DNA of 64,000 bases from Leptolyngbya sp. PCC 7375 (GTDB lineage Bacteria; Cyanobacteriota; Cyanobacteriia; Phormidesmidales; Phormidesmidaceae). Both the position numbers and the translations under genes were made by a program. Below the pieces are notes generated by a model. The model was not told where the DNA came from, searched no databases, and saw only the letters and a list, made by a program, of their open reading frames with translations. Location: NCBI RefSeq assembly GCF_000316115.1, contig NZ_JH993797.1, forward strand, positions 5,863,961 through 5,927,960, read 5' to 3'. This document shows positions 61,548 to 64,000 of this stretch, in pieces (position 1 is the stretch's first letter; the number at the start of each line of letters is the position of its first letter).

Positions 61548-63422
61548 TTAAGGCAACCATCGTTTCCAAAGCGGTTGATAAATAGGCCAGCGCAGCTCAC
61601 AGCAAACGCCTTTAGGCTTGTTGTGGGTGCGGTTGAATGTGCCATTGAGACTACGGGCTAAGGTTTCTGCTTGTTTAGTGCCATACCCTCCTAAGGTCTT
61701 GGGTGCAGACGGTTTAAGGCCGTTCCCATTATCGAGGACGCGAATAATATTGTTGCCATCCTTTTGACGACAGTCGATGGTGAGCCGGGTTGTACCGTGA
61801 GCGTATTTCTGGATGTTGATCAAGGCTTCTTCTAAAAAGCGTCCCAAATTTCGTTTTTGATCAATACTCAACTGCTGATCGTCCAGGGGTTCAAAGGCAA
61901 CAATTTTCAGTATGGGTTCAAAAAACTCTCGATGGCGCTCTAAGGTGATTTGGTATGCTTCTCGCAGTAACTCGTCTAAGGGCATTTGCAAATCAATGGA
62001 TTGCTGCCCGGTTAATACCAGCTGGCCTGTGGGCAACAATATTTCCTGCCTCATGGTGTCATAGATGTCGCGCAGTTCCCGATTCAGGGTGTGTAGCTCA
62101 GTGCGTAGGGCGTCTGGGGCTGGCTGGCTTTCTGGCCAGGTGCTGATCATTTTGGCCAGGGTTTGCAGGGGGCCATTATGAATGGTGTTGTAGGTTTGGT
62201 TAATCAGCTTTTGACGATCGTTGAGTTGCGATCGCAACTGAGCCTGGGCTTGATAAAACGGGTACAGTACAGCTGCATTCAATAAAAATGCAGCCACGAC
62301 GGGGACAACGGGCAGCCACCAACTCATGATCATCAGCCCGTAGCTAACGAGTAAAATGACGCCGCTGATGACGGTAATCACCAGAAAATGCAAGGCTGGT
62401 TTCCGTTCCCATTGGGCCAGAATCATACCGCCTAAGCCACTGCCCAAAATTAGAAGATATTCAATCCCATCTGGCATCCCACGCAAAAAAGGTCGACCGT
62501 CGATGACGGCACTCAAAATTTGGCTAACTGCATGGGCCTGAGCATCCATACCAGGCACCAGGCTGGGGGTTACCCCCGCAATGGCCGCTGAGCTGACAAA
62601 GTCTTTAATACTTTCTGCCGTGTAGCCAATGAGCACCAGGCGATCTTGTATTAGCGTTGATTCTACCTGACCCGCCATCAAGGCTTTATAGGTGATTTTT
62701 TCAAACGGTTGAGTCCCTGCTCGAAAATTGATTAAGGTTTGATTCCCACCTCGATCGGCACGAATATAGCCCCCTGTGTTGCTCTGAAAGCGAGGAATTT
62801 CTGTTGACCCAAATCGCATTGTTTCAAGATCGCGAATGCCATTCTCGATGCTGAGGCCATCGTTGGCCAAATAGGAGGACACTAACTGAATGGTGAATGA
62901 AAACTGATAGTTTCCCGCTTTGTCGGCTGCCCCCAACAGGCTCCGTCTTAAAAAACCATCTTGATCGACGAGGGCATCGGCAAACCCTACCTGACGGTCG
63001 GGTAACGATGGGGGCGGTGGAACGGTAGCTCGGGGATCGATTTTGTGAATGCCAACAACATTGTCGGAAGATTGTAGCGTTTGGGCCAAAGCTCCATAGC
63101 CATCACCCACCGGCTGATCTCGGAAAATATCCAGACCCACTACGCGAGGGTTATAGGATTGCACAGTTTCAAGAAATTCTGATAAGGCTTGATCCGAGAT
63201 GGGATAATCAAGGGCTGTTTGAATGTCTTCTTCGGTAATCGCAAGTAGGGTAATACGCGGGTCAGTGGCTTCAGCAGGTCGCCATTTTAGACTGAGATCT
63301 AAGGTTTTCCACTCTAGGGGTTGCAGCAAACCCAGTAGTCTTGTCAAAACAATGAACCCAGTGATAGATAACCCAGGCAAAAGCCTGAGTTGCCAACTAG
63401 GAGAAGACCAGGAGACTTTCAT
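61548..63422 (-). CDS. CHASE2-domain sensor histidine kinase
   Basis: The 624-residue membrane protein has a first helix (LLPGLSITGFIVLTRLLG) and then an extracytoplasmic CHASE2 sensor domain (about 35-310; DPRITLLAITEEDIQTAL; PRVVGLDIFRDQPVG; LIQDRLVLIGYTAES). Three membrane helices (about 315-385) follow. A short coiled coil leads to the H-box YNTIHNGPLQTLAKMI (phospho-acceptor His) and a HATPase domain (FLEEALINIQKYAHG, VLDNGNGLKPS, GGYGTKQAETLA). The kinase is NarL-type. The response regulator gene ends 13 bp upstream, so they are an operon and probably cognate partners. The sensed signal is unknown. Confidence 0.9.
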   Translation of the reverse strand: MKVSWSSPSWQLRLLPGLSITGFIVLTRLLGLLQPLEWKTLDLSLKWRPAEATDPRITLLAITEEDIQTALDYPISDQALSEFLETVQSYNPRVVGLDIFRDQPVGDGYGALAQTLQSSDNVVGIHKIDPRATVPPPPSLPDRQVGFADALVDQDGFLRRSLLGAADKAGNYQFSFTIQLVSSYLANDGLSIENGIRDLETMRFGSTEIPRFQSNTGGYIRADRGGNQTLINFRAGTQPFEKITYKALMAGQVESTLIQDRLVLIGYTAESIKDFVSSAAIAGVTPSLVPGMDAQAHAVSQILSAVIDGRPFLRGMPDGIEYLLILGSGLGGMILAQWERKPALHFLVITVISGVILLVSYGLMIMSWWLPVVPVVAAFLLNAAVLYPFYQAQAQLRSQLNDRQKLINQTYNTIHNGPLQTLAKMISTWPESQPAPDALRTELHTLNRELRDIYDTMRQEILLPTGQLVLTGQQSIDLQMPLDELLREAYQITLERHREFFEPILKIVAFEPLDDQQLSIDQKRNLGRFLEEALINIQKYAHGTTRLTIDCRQKDGNNIIRVLDNGNGLKPSAPKTLGGYGTKQAETLARSLNGTFNRTHNKPKGVCCELRWPIYQPLWKRWLP

Positions 63423-63435
63423 CGGTCAGCTACAC

Positions 63436-64000
63436 TCAGTCCAACAGACCCATCTGACGGGCCTTATTGTAGGTTTGGATGCGAATATTGGTGCCTTCAT
63501 CAGGGTAAACGCCAAGGGCATCCTGCACTCTGGTCCAATAGTGACGGACGGTTCTTTCCGCCACATTCATTTGCTTGGCAATAGCTTTGTCAGTGAAGCC
63601 GTTGGTAAATGCTAGCTGTAGCACCTGCAACCATTCGGGTTTGACCTCGATACCCAATCGCATTTCGGGGGGTGTATATAGGAGTCCATTCAAAGCCCAA
63701 TCAATTTTAATGAGCATTTCAGAACTCGATAGACTTTTGTCGGCAATGGTGAAGCCAGCTTGGTGTTTATCAATCATGGACTTGAGCCGCACCAGGCTTT
63801 TTACATGGGCACTTTGTACGACGAAGTGGAGTGTAGGATGATTTTGCAGTAGCGATCGCAATAAATGCAAGCCCGTCTCAGTCTGGGCTTTATCTCCTTC
63901 TCGTTCAGGAATTGACAAATCCATCACTACCAAATCAGGCTGAACATCCTGGATCAAAGCTTCAACCCCATCTGCTTGACCCGTAGTTGTAATGTGCGCA
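63436..64000 (-). CDS. LuxR/NarL-type response regulator, partial at window end
   Basis: The frame is open to the window edge, so the start and the first acidic residues of the receiver are outside. Visible are DLVVMDLSIPEREGDKAQTE (phospho-acceptor Asp), HFVVQSAHVKSLVRLKSMID (conserved Ser/Thr strand) and FTIADKSLSSSEML (Lys). A LuxR-type helix-turn-helix follows (LAFTNGFTDKAIAKQMNVAE, then RTVRHYWTRVQDALGVYP). It is a transcription factor controlled by the CHASE2 kinase encoded next; nearby CHAT/TPS genes are plausible targets, which is inference. Confidence 0.9.
   Translation of the reverse strand, partial: AHITTTGQADGVEALIQDVQPDLVVMDLSIPEREGDKAQTETGLHLLRSLLQNHPTLHFVVQSAHVKSLVRLKSMIDKHQAGFTIADKSLSSSEMLIKIDWALNGLLYTPPEMRLGIEVKPEWLQVLQLAFTNGFTDKAIAKQMNVAERTVRHYWTRVQDALGVYPDEGTNIRIQTYNKARQMGLLD

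Overview
The window is from a cyanobacterium, probably filamentous. The HIP1 octamer GCGATCGC recurs throughout, and the gene content is typical of that phylum: XisI, a TIGR03985 CRISPR regulator, Csx3 proteins, DUF928, CHAT, CHASE2, DUF4910, Uma2 and many IS elements. I cannot assign a genus. About a third of the window is mobile DNA or its remains.

Layout. (1) 1-5.4 kb is a nest of transposons: a large serine recombinase module sits in an IS4-family transposase, that IS sits in an IS21 istB gene, and that IS21 copy sits in an IS1634-type transposase. (2) 5.8-10.6 kb has a lone glycosyltransferase, an IS1595 copy and a decayed IS21 copy. (3) 10.9-16.8 kb has an aldo/keto reductase with an internal 27-residue tandem duplication. 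Next to it is a minus-strand CDP-sugar operon (truncated rfbG, C-methyltransferase, DUF4910, rfbF, PIG-L deacetylase). (4) 17-23.2 kb is ordinary chromosome: codA-like deaminase, Uma2 protein, uvrA and two small proteins. (5) 23.6-30.3 kb has an ISKra4 element, a NACHT NTPase with an overlapping ankyrin-like mini-ORF, a DUF4870/DUF3592 membrane protein and a conserved protein with TIR-like features.

(6) 30.3-44.7 kb is a type III-B CRISPR island bounded by two direct repeats of about 240 bp. On the minus strand it carries cas10(fragment)-cmr3-cmr4-cmr5-cmr6. cmr6 is split by a MULE/IS256-like IS with an 8-bp target duplication, and only the C-terminus of cas10 remains, next to an IS4-family copy. 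Two short CRISPR arrays, each with a leader-like sequence, follow an orphan xisI. Beyond them lie an HD phosphohydrolase, the TIGR03985 regulator, csx3 and a Csx3-AAA gene. The last is split by a second copy of the same IS4-type element, with a clean 10-bp target duplication. I see no cas1, cas2 or cas6. As read, the effector has no cyclic-oligoadenylate synthase, although its ring-nuclease genes are still present.

(7) 44.7-45.4 kb holds two tandem 325-bp copies of a non-coding sequence with a conserved long-range stem and a 3' hairpin, so a structured RNA is possible. (8) 45.9-50.6 kb is housekeeping: gamma-glutamyltransferase, miaB, a TerB-like protein, a GNAT and a vWA-like protein. (9) 50.6-64 kb is a secretion and signalling cluster: TpsB, an ISAzo13-type insertion, TpsA, a TPR-CHAT protease-like protein, DUF928, a small membrane protein, a CHASE2 histidine kinase and a LuxR-type response regulator that runs off the window.

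Two patterns cut across the regions. Several genes (DUF4910, C-methyltransferase, TpsB, CHAT/DUF928) end in short tandem repeats that contain the stop codon. Nearly all IS transposases are broken at homopolymer runs, while the long host genes are intact.
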